Assembly: GCA_048268105.1 (NCBI GenBank)
Contig: JBLWWH010000026.1
Span: forward strand, 1 to 34,462
Reading direction: 5' to 3'
Source of the DNA: Profundicola sp048268105
GTDB lineage: Bacteria; Bacteroidota; Bacteroidia; Flavobacteriales; Weeksellaceae
DNA length: 34,462 bases
This document shows, in pieces, positions 1 through 8,274 of the stretch (its first letter is position 1; every line of letters begins with the position of its first letter). A model generated the notes under the pieces. It saw only the letters and a program-made list of their open reading frames with translations. It had not been told where the DNA came from and searched no databases. The position numbers and the translations under genes are program-made.

Positions 1-69
1 AGAGTTTCTTTTGACACACAAGAAGGTAGAAAAGGTTTAAACGCTATCAACGTAGAAGTTATAGACTAA
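1..69 (+). CDS. Cold-shock domain protein, 3' end only
   Basis: Only the last 22 codons are in the window. The reading frame gives RVSFDTQEGRKGLNAINVEV and ends in TAA. This matches the last beta-strand of CspA-type cold-shock proteins, where a V-x-F-x(3-4)-EG-(K/R)-KG-x-x-A-x-NV pattern ends the OB fold. These small cytoplasmic proteins bind single-stranded nucleic acid and act as RNA chaperones. A strong terminator follows 40 bases after the stop, so this gene is transcriptionally separate from the ilv leader. The family assignment rests on a short piece and so is good but not certain. Confidence 0.7.
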   Translation, partial: RVSFDTQEGRKGLNAINVEVID

Positions 70-108
70 ACCATTATGCTCTATCAAATGATAGAGTGAT
101 AAATGTAC

Positions 109-139
109 AAAGGAGATCAGCAATGGTCTCCTTTTTTTT
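109..139 (+). terminator. Rho-independent terminator after the cold-shock gene
   Basis: An 11-bp stem (AAAGGAGATCA / TGGTCTCCTTT, one T.G wobble) closes on a GCAA tetraloop and runs into eight T. A second, short perfect inverted repeat (CTCTATCA/TGATAGAG, about positions 79-96) lies just upstream and may stabilise the mRNA 3' end. Confidence 0.9.
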
Positions 140-425
140 GTGCCTAATTTTTTGAAAAAATTTTTATATCTTTTATCGCTGGAGGTTATATTAGCTATGG
201 GAATCATTAGGATTCTAACCTAAAAACACTAACTTCTTATGTTTTAGAAAAATGTATTATTTATCAATCTTTAACCCTTTATATTGAAAAGACAAAACTA
301 CTGGTATTTAATTCAAGGAGATAAATAATTTTCAGCTCCATCATAATTCATTGAATTAGAATATTTTATCATTTTAAATGGGTCCTAAAATAAATCTTAA
401 TCACAATATTTATTCTCAAAAACTC
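140..425. other. Gene-free AT-rich stretch upstream of the ilv leader
   Basis: I see no convincing gene or repeat here. One nine-codon frame (197-223) reads MGIIRILT and is Ile-containing, but no terminator follows it. Confidence 0.5.
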
Positions 426-455
426 TTTGAACTTTAAATTATTTAATTAGTTTTG
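426..455 (+). promoter_or_regulatory. Candidate ilv operon promoter (Bacteroidota -33/-7)
   Basis: TTTG at 426-429 and TAGTTTTG at 448-455 are separated by 18 bases. They match the Bacteroidota primary-sigma pattern TTTG-N(about 19)-TAnnTTTG. The transcription start would fall near 460, only a few bases before the start codon of leader peptide 1 (464), so the first leader would have almost no 5' UTR. The match is by eye against a degenerate consensus. Confidence 0.5.
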
Positions 456-463
456 TCTTCGAA

Positions 464-538
464 ATGAGAAATTTATCTATTATTCCTGCTATTATGATGG
501 CGATTGTGATTATCACAGCTGCAACGGGGATGCTATAG
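464..538 (+). CDS. ilv leader peptide 1 (Ile/Ala/Met/Leu-rich)
   Basis: A 24-codon frame starting MRNLSIIP and ending ATGML-stop contains six Ile, four Ala, two Leu, one Val and two Thr. It ends 22 bases before a strong intrinsic terminator and lies upstream of the ilv biosynthetic operon. In classical attenuation, stalling of the ribosome on codons for the end-product amino acids prevents formation of the terminator hairpin. The composition (Ile, Leu, Val together) fits a multivalent branched-chain sensor. A possible competing antiterminator pairs the GGGGATGCT region near 525-533 with AGCCTCCC of the terminator arm, but imperfectly. Confidence 0.7.
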   Translation: MRNLSIIPAIMMAIVIITAATGML

Positions 539-560
539 AAAAATATAAAATTATATTTAG

Positions 561-591
561 AAGCCTCCCGAGAAATCAGGAGGCTTTTTTT
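561..591 (+). terminator. Attenuator terminator 1
   Basis: Stem AAGCCTCC/GGAGGCTT with a ten-base loop, followed by a run of T. It lies between leader peptides 1 and 2, with no gene to terminate except the leader itself, so its likely role is conditional termination. Confidence 0.85.
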
Positions 592-606
592 ATTAGTTAA
601 AACAAA

Positions 607-663
607 ATGACAACACATACAAACATTATTATTATCAGCATTATTATTCGCTCCCGAGAGTGA
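607..663 (+). CDS. ilv leader peptide 2 (Thr/Ile)
   Basis: The 18-codon frame reads MTTHTNIIIISIIIRSRE and is followed by TGA. Seven of 18 residues are Ile and three are Thr, the end product and the starting substrate of the isoleucine branch. A terminator follows 23 bases after the stop. The sequence AGTGAG (659-664), overlapping the stop codon, can pair with CTCACT (695-700) inside the terminator arm, which would give an antiterminator. No Leu or Val codon is present, unlike leader 1. Confidence 0.8.
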   Translation: MTTHTNIIIISIIIRSRE

Positions 664-686
664 GGATTGCTGGTATCTATAATACT

Positions 687-721
687 AAGCCTTTCTCACT
701 TACCTGAGAAAGGCTTTTTTT
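687..721 (+). terminator. Attenuator terminator 2
   Basis: A perfect 12-bp stem (AAGCCTTTCTCA/TGAGAAAGGCTT) with a six-base loop and a T run. Its left arm is the same sequence as the left arm of attenuator 3, showing that units 2 and 3 arose by duplication. Confidence 0.9.
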
Positions 722-792
722 ATTTAAAAACTTTAAGAACTCATAAAAATCTATTAAAAACAAAACCGCTAAACTTAGAACAAACACACCTC

Positions 793-849
793 ATGACAAC
801 TTTCACTAACATTATTATCAGCATTATTATTATTCGCTCCCCCGAGTGA
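793..849 (+). CDS. ilv leader peptide 3 (Thr/Ile), paralogue of leader 2
   Basis: The 18-codon frame reads MTTFTNIIISIIIIRSPE, nearly the same as leader 2 (MTTxTN, a run of Ile broken by one Ser, then RSxE). Again seven Ile and three Thr. The stretch AGTGAGAAA at its stop codon can pair over nine bases with TTTCTCATT in the following terminator, giving a clear antiterminator alternative. An upstream in-frame extension exists, but its residues have no leader character, and the ATG at 793 aligns with the start of leader 2. Confidence 0.8.
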   Translation: MTTFTNIIISIIIIRSPE

Positions 850-872
850 GAAATGCTGCTATACCTATATCT

Positions 873-910
873 AAGCCTTTCTCATTCATTTGAGAAGGTC
901 TTTTTTTTTT
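873..910 (+). terminator. Attenuator terminator 3, just upstream of ilvE
   Basis: Stem AAGCCTTTCTCA/TGAGAAGGTCTT (one mismatch and one wobble) with a six-base loop and ten T. The ilvE start codon lies 32 bases downstream, so read-through here decides operon expression. Confidence 0.85.
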
Positions 911-942
911 AACCAAAAAGTAACAACTAAAAACAAAACAAT

Positions 943-1842
943 ATGTATTTCGATGACAACACAGTAATTTATCTCGACGGAAAATTTGTTAAAGCCAATG
1001 AAGCTTCTACAGATTTATACAGTCAAACACTTCACTACGGATACGGCGTTTTCGAAGGGATTCGCGCTTATGCTACAAAAGATGGAACACAAGTTTTTAA
1101 ATCCTTAGAGCACTACGAACGCTTGAAAAAATCAGCAGAGCTTATTCAAATTCCTTTCGATTATTCTCCCCACAAATTGGTAGAAGTTACCGAAAGATTA
1201 TTGAAGAAAAACAATTTAACTGATGCCTATGTTCGTCCTTTGGTTTTCTGCGATCCGAACATGACACTGACACGTCCCAACAATGTTTCTATCATGATCT
1301 GCGCTTGGGAATGGGGCGCTTATTTGGGCGACAAACAATTGCGTTTAACAGTTTCCTCCTTTTGCCGACCTCACCCCCGCTCTATCAAAATTGAAGCAAA
1401 GGTTTGTGGACACTATGTGAATTCTATTCTTGCTACAAATGAAGCCAAAGACAAAGGTTTTGACGAAGCTTTGCTTTTGGATAGTGATGGCTATTTGGCG
1501 GAAGGTCCGGGTGCAAATTTATTCTTCGAAAAAGATGGCGTTTTATTCACTCCGCAATTGGGAAATATTCTTCCTGGAATTACACGAGCAACTGTTTTGG
1601 AATTGGCCGAAGAACTCGGAATGGAAGTTCAGCAAGGACTTTTTGAACCGAAAGAATTATTCACAGCAGACAGTGCTTTTTATTGCGGAACAGCTGCTGA
1701 AGTCATTGGAATTAAATCGCTAGATGAAACAGTATTCCCTAAAGCTTGGAAAGATTCATTGGGGAAGAAACTACAAGATGCTTATTCGAAAAGGGTGAGA
1801 GAAAGTTCAACAACAGCAACAACATTTAGCACAACTTTATAA
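943..1842 (+). CDS. ilvE: Branched-chain amino acid aminotransferase
   Basis: Transaminates the 2-oxo acids of valine, leucine and isoleucine with glutamate in the cytoplasm, the last step of the pathway. The 299-residue length is usual for a class IV PLP aminotransferase. Recognisable segments are HYGYGVFEGIRAY near residues 31-43, the PLP-binding lysine in EAKVCGHYVN (Lys153), GYLAEGPGANLF (about 183-194) and the GTAAEVIGI segment near 249-257. First gene of the operon, directly downstream of three attenuators. The A-rich sequence before the ATG has no Shine-Dalgarno, as is common in Bacteroidota. Its stop overlaps the ilvD start (TAATG). Confidence 0.95.
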   Translation: MYFDDNTVIYLDGKFVKANEASTDLYSQTLHYGYGVFEGIRAYATKDGTQVFKSLEHYERLKKSAELIQIPFDYSPHKLVEVTERLLKKNNLTDAYVRPLVFCDPNMTLTRPNNVSIMICAWEWGAYLGDKQLRLTVSSFCRPHPRSIKIEAKVCGHYVNSILATNEAKDKGFDEALLLDSDGYLAEGPGANLFFEKDGVLFTPQLGNILPGITRATVLELAEELGMEVQQGLFEPKELFTADSAFYCGTAAEVIGIKSLDETVFPKAWKDSLGKKLQDAYSKRVRESSTTATTFSTTL

Positions 1843-3518
1843 TGAAAACTTTAAATAAATACAGTAAAACTATCACGCAAGCCGAGTCTCAACCTGCCGC
1901 ACAAGCAATGCTTTACGGAATCGGGTTAACGGAAGAAGACATGCAAAAGGCACAGGTCGGGATTGTGAGCACGGGTTACGAAGGAAATACCTGCAATATG
2001 CATTTGAACGACTTGGCGAAAGAAGTTAAAACAGGTGTTCAAAACGAAAATCTTGTTGGATTAATTTTCAACACAATTGGCGTGAGTGATGGAATTTCCA
2101 ACGGAACAGATGGAATGCGATTTTCTTTGGTTTCCCGCGATGTCATTGCTGATTCAATCGAAACGGTGGTCAGCGCACAATGGTATGACGCAGTTTTAGC
2201 CGTGGTGGGTTGCGACAAAAATATGCCCGGTTCTATCATCGCGATGGGCAGATTAAATCGTCCTGCCATCATGATTTACGGCGGAAGTATTCATTCTGGA
2301 AAATGGAAAGGTGAATCTTTGAACATCGTTTCTGCTTTTGAAGCCTTGGGAAAGAAATTTAACAATACGATAAGTCCGGAAGATTTCAAAGGTGTCATCA
2401 AAAATGCTTGTCCAGGCGCTGGTGCTTGTGGCGGAATGTACACTGCCAATACGATGGCTTCGGCGATTGAAGCCTTGGGAATGAGTTTGCCTTATAGTTC
2501 ATCGAATCCTGCTTTGAGCGTTGAGAAAAACCAAGAATGCCTAGATGCAGGAAAAGCGATACGTGTTTTGCTTGAAAAAGACATTAAACCCAAAGACATC
2601 ATGACCAAAAAAGCTTTTGAAAATGCAATTACTATGGTTACCGTTTTGGGAGGTTCTACCAATGCTGTCTTGCATTTAATCGCTATGGCACATTCAGTAG
2701 ATCTTGAATTAACATTAGAAGATTTCCAGAAAATTAGCGATAAAGTTCCTGTTTTAGCCGATTTAAAACCCAGCGGGAAATACTTAATGGAAGATTTACA
2801 TGCTGTTGGTGGAGTTCCTGCTGTAATGAAATATTTACTCGCCAACAACTTACTTCATGGAGATTGTTTAACCGTTACAGGAAAAACTGTCGCCGAAAAC
2901 ATGGCTAAAATTCCAGATTTAAGCGCAGGCCAAGATGTGTTTCTTCCATTTGAATCTCCATTAAAATCTACAGGACATTTACAAATCCTTTTTGGGAATT
3001 TGGCGCCAAAAGGAAGTGTGGCAAAAATCAGCGGAAACGAAGGAGAATATTTTGAAGGTTTAGCAAAAGTTTACAACGATGAATACGCAGCAATTGACGG
3101 AATAAAAAGCGGCAATGTGAAACCGGGAGATGTTGTGGTGATTCGTTATTGTGGTCCAAAAGGAGGTCCAGGAATGCCAGAAATGTTAAAACCAACCTCT
3201 GCAATTATGGGTGCTGGATTGGGTGGAAATGTTGCTTTAATTACTGATGGAAGATTCTCAGGTGGAACACATGGATTTGTGGTGGGACACATCACACCCG
3301 AAGCTTATGACGGTGGAACAATTGCGCTGGTCGAAAATGGCGATAACATAAGCATTGATACGAAGAAAAACACCATGACTTTAAAAGTGAGCCAAGAAGA
3401 ATTGGCGCAACGAAAATCAAATTGGAAGCGACCCCAGCTTAAAGCAAACAAAGGAGTGTTGTATAAATATGCCAAGTGTGTTTCGTGTGCTTCAACCGGA
3501 TGTGTAACTGATAAATAA
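1842..3518 (+). CDS. ilvD: Dihydroxy-acid dehydratase
   Basis: Dehydrates 2,3-dihydroxy-isovalerate and 2,3-dihydroxy-3-methylvalerate to the corresponding 2-oxo acids, using an Fe-S cluster. At 558 residues it is full length. The three conserved cluster cysteines are visible: Cys51 (GNTCNMH), Cys124 (GCDKNMPG) and Cys196 (ACPGAGACGGMYTANTM). The C-terminal half has the GRFSGGTHGFVVGHITPEA motif. The C-terminus ends in a Cys-rich CVSCASTGCVTDK tail. Start and stop codons both overlap neighbours by one base (TAATG), implying translational coupling within the operon. Confidence 0.96.
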   Translation: MKTLNKYSKTITQAESQPAAQAMLYGIGLTEEDMQKAQVGIVSTGYEGNTCNMHLNDLAKEVKTGVQNENLVGLIFNTIGVSDGISNGTDGMRFSLVSRDVIADSIETVVSAQWYDAVLAVVGCDKNMPGSIIAMGRLNRPAIMIYGGSIHSGKWKGESLNIVSAFEALGKKFNNTISPEDFKGVIKNACPGAGACGGMYTANTMASAIEALGMSLPYSSSNPALSVEKNQECLDAGKAIRVLLEKDIKPKDIMTKKAFENAITMVTVLGGSTNAVLHLIAMAHSVDLELTLEDFQKISDKVPVLADLKPSGKYLMEDLHAVGGVPAVMKYLLANNLLHGDCLTVTGKTVAENMAKIPDLSAGQDVFLPFESPLKSTGHLQILFGNLAPKGSVAKISGNEGEYFEGLAKVYNDEYAAIDGIKSGNVKPGDVVVIRYCGPKGGPGMPEMLKPTSAIMGAGLGGNVALITDGRFSGGTHGFVVGHITPEAYDGGTIALVENGDNISIDTKKNTMTLKVSQEELAQRKSNWKRPQLKANKGVLYKYAKCVSCASTGCVTDK

Positions 3519-5218
3519 TGAAAGAAATGACAACAAAAACAACAGGCGCTCAAGCGGTTATGAAATCTTTGGTCGCGGAGCAAGTCGATACGATATTTGG
3601 ATATCCCGGAGGAGCCATTATGCCGATTTATGATGCTTTGTATGATTACGAAGACGCTATAAAGCACATTTTGGTTCGTCATGAACAAGGCGCTACACAT
3701 GCTGCGCAGGGATATGCGCGAACTTCAGGGAAAACAGGAGTAGTTTTCGCTACCTCTGGACCTGGAGCAACAAATTTAATTACGGGGTTGGCAGATGCCA
3801 TGATTGATTCAACGCCTTTGGTTTGCATCACAGGACAAGTCGATTCGAAATTGCTGGGAACAGATGCTTTCCAAGAAACAGATGTGGTGGGAATTTCCAT
3901 GCCGATTACAAAATGGAACACCCAAGTAACCAAAGTGGAAGATATTCCAGCGGCCATTGCAAAAGCATTTTACATTGCGAAATCTGGTCGTCCAGGACCT
4001 GTTTTAATCGACATTACCAAAGATGCTCAGTTTGGTGAAATGGAATTTCAATACGAAAAATGTACTACGATCCGCAGTTATCGTCCAAGACCTAAGTTGA
4101 ACAAAATCTTGTTGGAAGAAGCTGCAACTTTAATCAACAAGGCCAAAAAACCCTACTTATTGATTGGTCAAGGAATCATGCTTTCAAACGCAGAACAACA
4201 ACTTTTGAATTTCGTTGAAAAATCAGGAATTCCAGTAGCTTCTACTCTTTTGGGATTGGGCGCATTTCCAAATCATCATCCTTTATATGCCGGATATTTG
4301 GGAATGCACGGAGATTACGCAGCGAATATCAAAACCAATGAATGTGATGTGTTGATCGCTATCGGAATGCGCTTCGATGATAGGGTGACCGGTGATGTTT
4401 CTCGTTATGCCAAACAAGCAAAAGTGATTCATGTAGATATCGACGCTGCTGAATTGAATAAAATCATCAATGCGGATGTTGGGATTCATGCCGACGCCAA
4501 AGAAGCGTTGACTTTATTAACAGAATTGGTTCACCAAAAAGAGCATTCAACTTGGTTGCAAGAATTCAGAGATCTCAAGAAAGTTGAGGTGGAAACTTTG
4601 CAAAAAAGTACAGACGAAGTATTCAACGATGAAATAAAAATGGATGAAGTCATTAAAATGCTTTCTGAAATCACCAATGGAGAAGCCGTTGTGGTCACCG
4701 ATGTTGGTCAGCACCAAATGTTAACAGCGCGTTATTACGAATACAATAAAACGAAGAGCAACATTACTTCTGGCGGATTAGGAACCATGGGATTCGCTCT
4801 TCCCGCGGCGATAGGAGCAAAATTTGGAGCGCCACAAAAAACAGTCATTGCGATAATCGGAGATGGAGGATTCCAAATGACTTTACAAGAGTTGGGAACG
4901 ATTTTACAAAGTGAAGTAGATATAAAAATCGTCATTCTCAACAATCGATTCCTTGGAATGGTGAGACAATGGCAACAACTATTTTTTGAAAAACGCTATT
5001 CATTTACAGAAATAAAAAGTCCTGATTTCGTAGCACTTGCACAAGCCTACAGCATAACAGCCAAGAAAGTTGAAACACGCGAAGTGTTAAAGGAAACTTT
5101 ACTAGAAATGTTGAATCACAAAGGTTCTTTTTTACTCGAAGTCATGGTCGCAAAAGAGGAAAATGTTTTCCCAATGATCACCACAGGCGCTTCGGTTTCA
5201 GAAGTACGATTAAACTAA
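3518..5218 (+). CDS. ilvB: Acetolactate synthase, large (catalytic) subunit
   Basis: Condenses pyruvate with pyruvate or 2-oxobutyrate to form acetolactate or acetohydroxybutyrate, the first common step. It has 566 residues and the standard three-domain thiamin-diphosphate enzyme layout: N-terminal Pyr domain with the activating glutamate (Glu56 in VRHEQGATHAAQGYAR), a central FAD-type domain, and a C-terminal PP domain whose ThDP motif begins GDGGFQMT (about 448) and continues to NNRFLGMVRQWQ near 475. Overlaps ilvD by one base; the regulatory subunit follows six bases later. ATG at 3527 (MTTKTTG) is an alternative start, but 3518 keeps the TAATG coupling seen elsewhere in the operon. Confidence 0.96.
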   Translation: MKEMTTKTTGAQAVMKSLVAEQVDTIFGYPGGAIMPIYDALYDYEDAIKHILVRHEQGATHAAQGYARTSGKTGVVFATSGPGATNLITGLADAMIDSTPLVCITGQVDSKLLGTDAFQETDVVGISMPITKWNTQVTKVEDIPAAIAKAFYIAKSGRPGPVLIDITKDAQFGEMEFQYEKCTTIRSYRPRPKLNKILLEEAATLINKAKKPYLLIGQGIMLSNAEQQLLNFVEKSGIPVASTLLGLGAFPNHHPLYAGYLGMHGDYAANIKTNECDVLIAIGMRFDDRVTGDVSRYAKQAKVIHVDIDAAELNKIINADVGIHADAKEALTLLTELVHQKEHSTWLQEFRDLKKVEVETLQKSTDEVFNDEIKMDEVIKMLSEITNGEAVVVTDVGQHQMLTARYYEYNKTKSNITSGGLGTMGFALPAAIGAKFGAPQKTVIAIIGDGGFQMTLQELGTILQSEVDIKIVILNNRFLGMVRQWQQLFFEKRYSFTEIKSPDFVALAQAYSITAKKVETREVLKETLLEMLNHKGSFLLEVMVAKEENVFPMITTGASVSEVRLN

Positions 5219-5224
5219 TAAAAA

Positions 5225-5737
5225 ATGGAAAAAACATATACCGTTTCGGTTTTTACAGAAAACAGCATAGGAATGATGAACCGTGTGACAATTATTTTCA
5301 CACGTAGACATTTAAACATAGACAGCATTACCGCTTCAGAATCAGAAGTTCCAGGAGTCTTTCGATACACGATTGTCTTGAGAACCACTAAAGCTCAAAT
5401 TGAAAAAGTGATTGGTCAGTTGGAGAAAGTTATCGATGTCATCAAAGCTTTTGTTCACGAAGAAATTGACATTGTTCATCAAGAAATTGCTTTGTATAAG
5501 ATCAGGACAGAAACTTTAACGAATGGCGATGTCGAAAAGGTTATTCGTGAACATCATGCCCGAGTGTTAACAGTTGATTCACAATTCATGGTCATCGAAA
5601 AAACAGGCCATGTCGAAGAAACGCAATTGCTTTTCGAAAAGCTCAGACCGTATGGGGTACTCGAATTCGCAAGGTCAGGACGAGTTGCAGTAACCAAACC
5701 GATGAAGGAGTTGAGTGCATACTTGGAGGAGATTTAG
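5225..5737 (+). CDS. ilvN: Acetolactate synthase, small (regulatory) subunit
   Basis: Binds the IlvB catalytic subunit, stimulates it and usually confers feedback inhibition by valine or other branched-chain amino acids. The 170-residue protein begins with an ACT domain (YTVSVFTENSIGMMNRVTII, then the histidine-containing RRHLNIDSI segment) and continues with the C-terminal ALS_ss domain (about 85-165), ending in ARSGRVAVTK. It starts six bases after ilvB, so the two subunits should be made together. The name ilvH would be equally valid; the subfamily cannot be settled by eye. Confidence 0.93.
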   Translation: MEKTYTVSVFTENSIGMMNRVTIIFTRRHLNIDSITASESEVPGVFRYTIVLRTTKAQIEKVIGQLEKVIDVIKAFVHEEIDIVHQEIALYKIRTETLTNGDVEKVIREHHARVLTVDSQFMVIEKTGHVEETQLLFEKLRPYGVLEFARSGRVAVTKPMKELSAYLEEI

Positions 5738-5841
5738 GTAATTATGAATGATGAGTTATGAATGATGAATGTGGAATTATGAATTGTTCAATTACGAATT
5801 AGAAGAAAGGAATTAACAAAATACAAATAAACAATAGAAAA
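5738..5841 (+). repeat. ilvN-ilvC gap with direct ATGAATGATGA repeats
   Basis: The only real gap inside the operon. It holds two exact copies of ATGAATGATGA (5744-5754 and 5758-5768) followed by related GAATTATGAATT / AATTACGAATTAG units. No terminator or clear -7 element is visible. Low-complexity runs like this are common between flavobacterial genes. Confidence 0.6.
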
Positions 5842-6885
5842 ATGGCAACAATTAATTTTGGAGGCGTATTAGAAAACGTAGTAAAGCGCGATGAATTTCC
5901 GTTGGGGAAAGCGCAAGAAGTATTAAAAAATGAAACAGTAGCTGTAATCGGTTATGGAGTTCAAGGACCTGGGCAGGCGCTCAATTTAAGGGACAATGGT
6001 GTAAATGTCATTGTAGGTCAACGCAAAGGCACCGGAAGTTGGAAAAAAGCTTTGGCTGATGGCTGGGAAGAAGGAAAAACGCTTTTCGCAGTTGAGGATG
6101 CTTGCAAAAAAGCAACTGTGGTGATGAATTTACTTTCTGATGCTGGTCAAATCCAAGCTTGGGAAGGAATGAAAAAACATTTAACAAAAGGAAAAACGCT
6201 TTATTTTTCTCACGGATTTGGTGTCACCTTTCACGAAAAAACAGGCATTGTTCCGCCCGCAGATGTCGATGTTGTTTTGGTTGCACCGAAAGGTTCGGGA
6301 ACTTCGCTCAGAAGTCTATTCTTGAGTGGTCAAGGCTTGAATTCCAGTTACGCCATTTTCCAAGACGCAACAGGAAAAGCAGCAGAACGTGCTTTGGCAT
6401 TGGGAATCGCCATAGGTTCGGGGTATTTATTCGAAACAACCTTCCAAAAAGAAGTGTACAGTGATTTAACTGGAGAACGAGGTGTTTTAATGGGCGCTGT
6501 AGCAGGAATATTTGAAGCGCAATTCAATGTTTTACGTCAACGTGGACATTCGCCAAGCGAGGCCTTTAACGAAACCGTGGAAGAATTCACACAGAGTTTA
6601 ATGCCCTTAATTGCAGAAAACGGAATGGATTGGATGTTTGCCAATTGTTCAACCACAGCACAACGTGGAGCATTAGATTGGAAAGGGAAATTCCGTGAAG
6701 CAACTGAGCCTGTTTTGAATGAATTATACGAGAGCGTAGTTTCAGGAAAGGAGGCAGAAATCGTAATCGAAGCCAACAGTAAAGCAGATTATCGTGACAA
6801 ATTAGAAGAAGAACTTAACGAAATGCACAACAGCGAACTTTGGCAAACGGGATTAGAAGTGCGAAAATTAAGACCTACAAAATAA
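5842..6885 (+). CDS. ilvC: Ketol-acid reductoisomerase (NADP+), class I
   Basis: Isomerises and reduces acetolactate or acetohydroxybutyrate to the dihydroxy acids, using NADPH and Mg2+. The 347 residues match the short class I form found in Bacteroides-type genomes, not the 490-residue class II enzyme of enterobacteria. Visible motifs: nucleotide-binding VIGYGVQGPGQALNLRDNG (about 35-53), VAPKGSGTSLR (about 147), Mg-binding SDLTGERGVLMG (about 208) and the C-terminal knotted domain with VEEFTQSLMPLIAENGMDW and NCSTTAQRGALDW. The stop overlaps the ilvA start by one base (TAATG). Confidence 0.96.
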   Translation: MATINFGGVLENVVKRDEFPLGKAQEVLKNETVAVIGYGVQGPGQALNLRDNGVNVIVGQRKGTGSWKKALADGWEEGKTLFAVEDACKKATVVMNLLSDAGQIQAWEGMKKHLTKGKTLYFSHGFGVTFHEKTGIVPPADVDVVLVAPKGSGTSLRSLFLSGQGLNSSYAIFQDATGKAAERALALGIAIGSGYLFETTFQKEVYSDLTGERGVLMGAVAGIFEAQFNVLRQRGHSPSEAFNETVEEFTQSLMPLIAENGMDWMFANCSTTAQRGALDWKGKFREATEPVLNELYESVVSGKEAEIVIEANSKADYRDKLEEELNEMHNSELWQTGLEVRKLRPTK

Positions 6886-8129
6886 TGGAATTATTAGAAA
6901 AAGTTTATGAAGCCAGAGAACGGATAAAAAACGTTGCGCTGCATACACCTTTAATGAAAAATGAAAACTTGAGCGAGGAATTCTTCGCTCAAGTTTACCT
7001 CAAAAGGGAAGATTTACAGCCTGTTCGCTCCTATAAATTGAGAGGTGCCTACAACAAAATTGTTTCGTTGACTGACGAAGAAAAAACCAAAGGAGTAGTC
7101 TGCGCAAGTGCTGGAAATCACGCCCAAGGAGTTGCTTTTGCTTGTCATAAATTGAACATTAAAGCGACGATTTTCATGCCTGTAACAACTCCGCCGCAAA
7201 AGACAAAACAAGTCAAGCTCTTCGGAAAGGACAAAGTTGAAGTCATTTTAAAAGGCGACACTTTTGATGAAGCTTATGAAGAAGCCATGCAATTTTGCAA
7301 AGTATCCGAAGCAATTTTCATTCATCCCTTCGACGATGAAAAAGTCATGGCTGGACAAGGAACTATCGCCTTAGAATTGTTGGAAGACAGCTCCTCTCCC
7401 ATAGATTATTTATTTGTTCCCATCGGTGGCGGTGGCTTAGCGGCCGGTGTAAGTTCGGTGTTCAAAAAGTTGAGTCCACAAACGAAAATCATTGGCGTTG
7501 AACCTGAAGGTGCTCCATCTATGAAAAATTCGATACAAAAAGGAGTCAACACCACTTTAGAGGACATTGATAAGTTTGTTGACGGTGCTTCAGTGAAGCG
7601 TGTTGGAGAACAGACTTTAGAAATCTGCAAAAACAACTTGGAGGACATTATTCTTGTTCCTGAAGGAAAAATTTGCACCACAATTTTGCGTTTATACAAT
7701 GAAGAAGCCATTGTTGTAGAACCTGCTGGAGCGTTAACCATTGCAGCACTTGACTTCTACAAAGATCAAATCAAAGGAAAAAACGTGGTTTGTGTGGTAA
7801 GTGGCAGCAACAACGACATCACCCGAACGGAGGAAATCAAGGAACGTTCTTTATTGTACGAAGGATTGAAGCATTATTTCTTGCTGAAATTCCCACAACG
7901 TCCCGGAGCATTAAAGGAATTCGTAAACGACATTTTAGGTCCAAACGATGATATCGCCTATTTCCAATATTCAAAAAAGAACAACCGAGAAACAGGACCT
8001 GTGGTCGTTGGAATTGAACTTCAAAACAAATCAGATTTATCTGGAATTGAAGCCAATTTAAAAGCGAAAAAGTTTACCTATCAGTATTTGAATGGAAACA
8101 AGGATTTGTTCACGCATTTGATTGGTTAA
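6885..8129 (+). CDS. ilvA: Threonine dehydratase (threonine ammonia-lyase)
   Basis: PLP enzyme that converts threonine to 2-oxobutyrate and ammonia, the committed step to isoleucine. I start it at the ATG at 6885, which overlaps the ilvC stop exactly as at other operon junctions, giving 414 residues beginning MELLEKVYEARERI. The PLP lysine is Lys51 in RSYKLRGAYN; SAGNHAQG (about 78) and the glycine loop PIGGGGLAAG follow. The C-terminal part (about 325-414) is a single ACT-like regulatory domain (HYFLLKFPQRPGALKEFVND), as in the Bacillus/Corynebacterium type. Last gene of the operon, consistent with the Thr/Ile composition of leaders 2 and 3. Confidence 0.95.
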   Translation: MELLEKVYEARERIKNVALHTPLMKNENLSEEFFAQVYLKREDLQPVRSYKLRGAYNKIVSLTDEEKTKGVVCASAGNHAQGVAFACHKLNIKATIFMPVTTPPQKTKQVKLFGKDKVEVILKGDTFDEAYEEAMQFCKVSEAIFIHPFDDEKVMAGQGTIALELLEDSSSPIDYLFVPIGGGGLAAGVSSVFKKLSPQTKIIGVEPEGAPSMKNSIQKGVNTTLEDIDKFVDGASVKRVGEQTLEICKNNLEDIILVPEGKICTTILRLYNEEAIVVEPAGALTIAALDFYKDQIKGKNVVCVVSGSNNDITRTEEIKERSLLYEGLKHYFLLKFPQRPGALKEFVNDILGPNDDIAYFQYSKKNNRETGPVVVGIELQNKSDLSGIEANLKAKKFTYQYLNGNKDLFTHLIG

Positions 8130-8215
8130 ATATTAAAACAATCAAAAAGCCTAATTCATTCATCCTTGATTTTCCTTAGTTCATGTATTTTTTTCCTGCG
8201 CTCCTAACTATTTGA

Positions 8216-8246
8216 TTGATAAAAAATAGAATAGCTGATACATTTG
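8216..8246 (+). promoter_or_regulatory. Candidate promoter for the 8275 gene
   Basis: TACATTTG (8239-8246) is an exact TAnnTTTG -7 element, with TTG at 8216-8218 at a 20-base spacing as a possible -33. The start codon is 29 bases downstream. No obvious intrinsic terminator separates it from ilvA. Confidence 0.5.
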
Positions 8247-8274
8247 ACTTATATAATAATTAAAATCAAAAAAG

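Noticed and set aside
197..223. Nine-codon frame MGIIRILT as a fourth leader peptide
   Set aside because: No intrinsic terminator follows it and it lies upstream of the best promoter candidate.
667..792. Longer frame leading into leader peptide 3
   Set aside because: It spans attenuator terminator 2 and has no leader-like composition; the ATG at 793 aligns with leader 2.
6840..6884. TTG-initiated 15-residue extension of ilvA
   Set aside because: It overlaps ilvC coding sequence; the ATG at 6885 matches the operon's TAATG junction pattern and the family's N-terminus.
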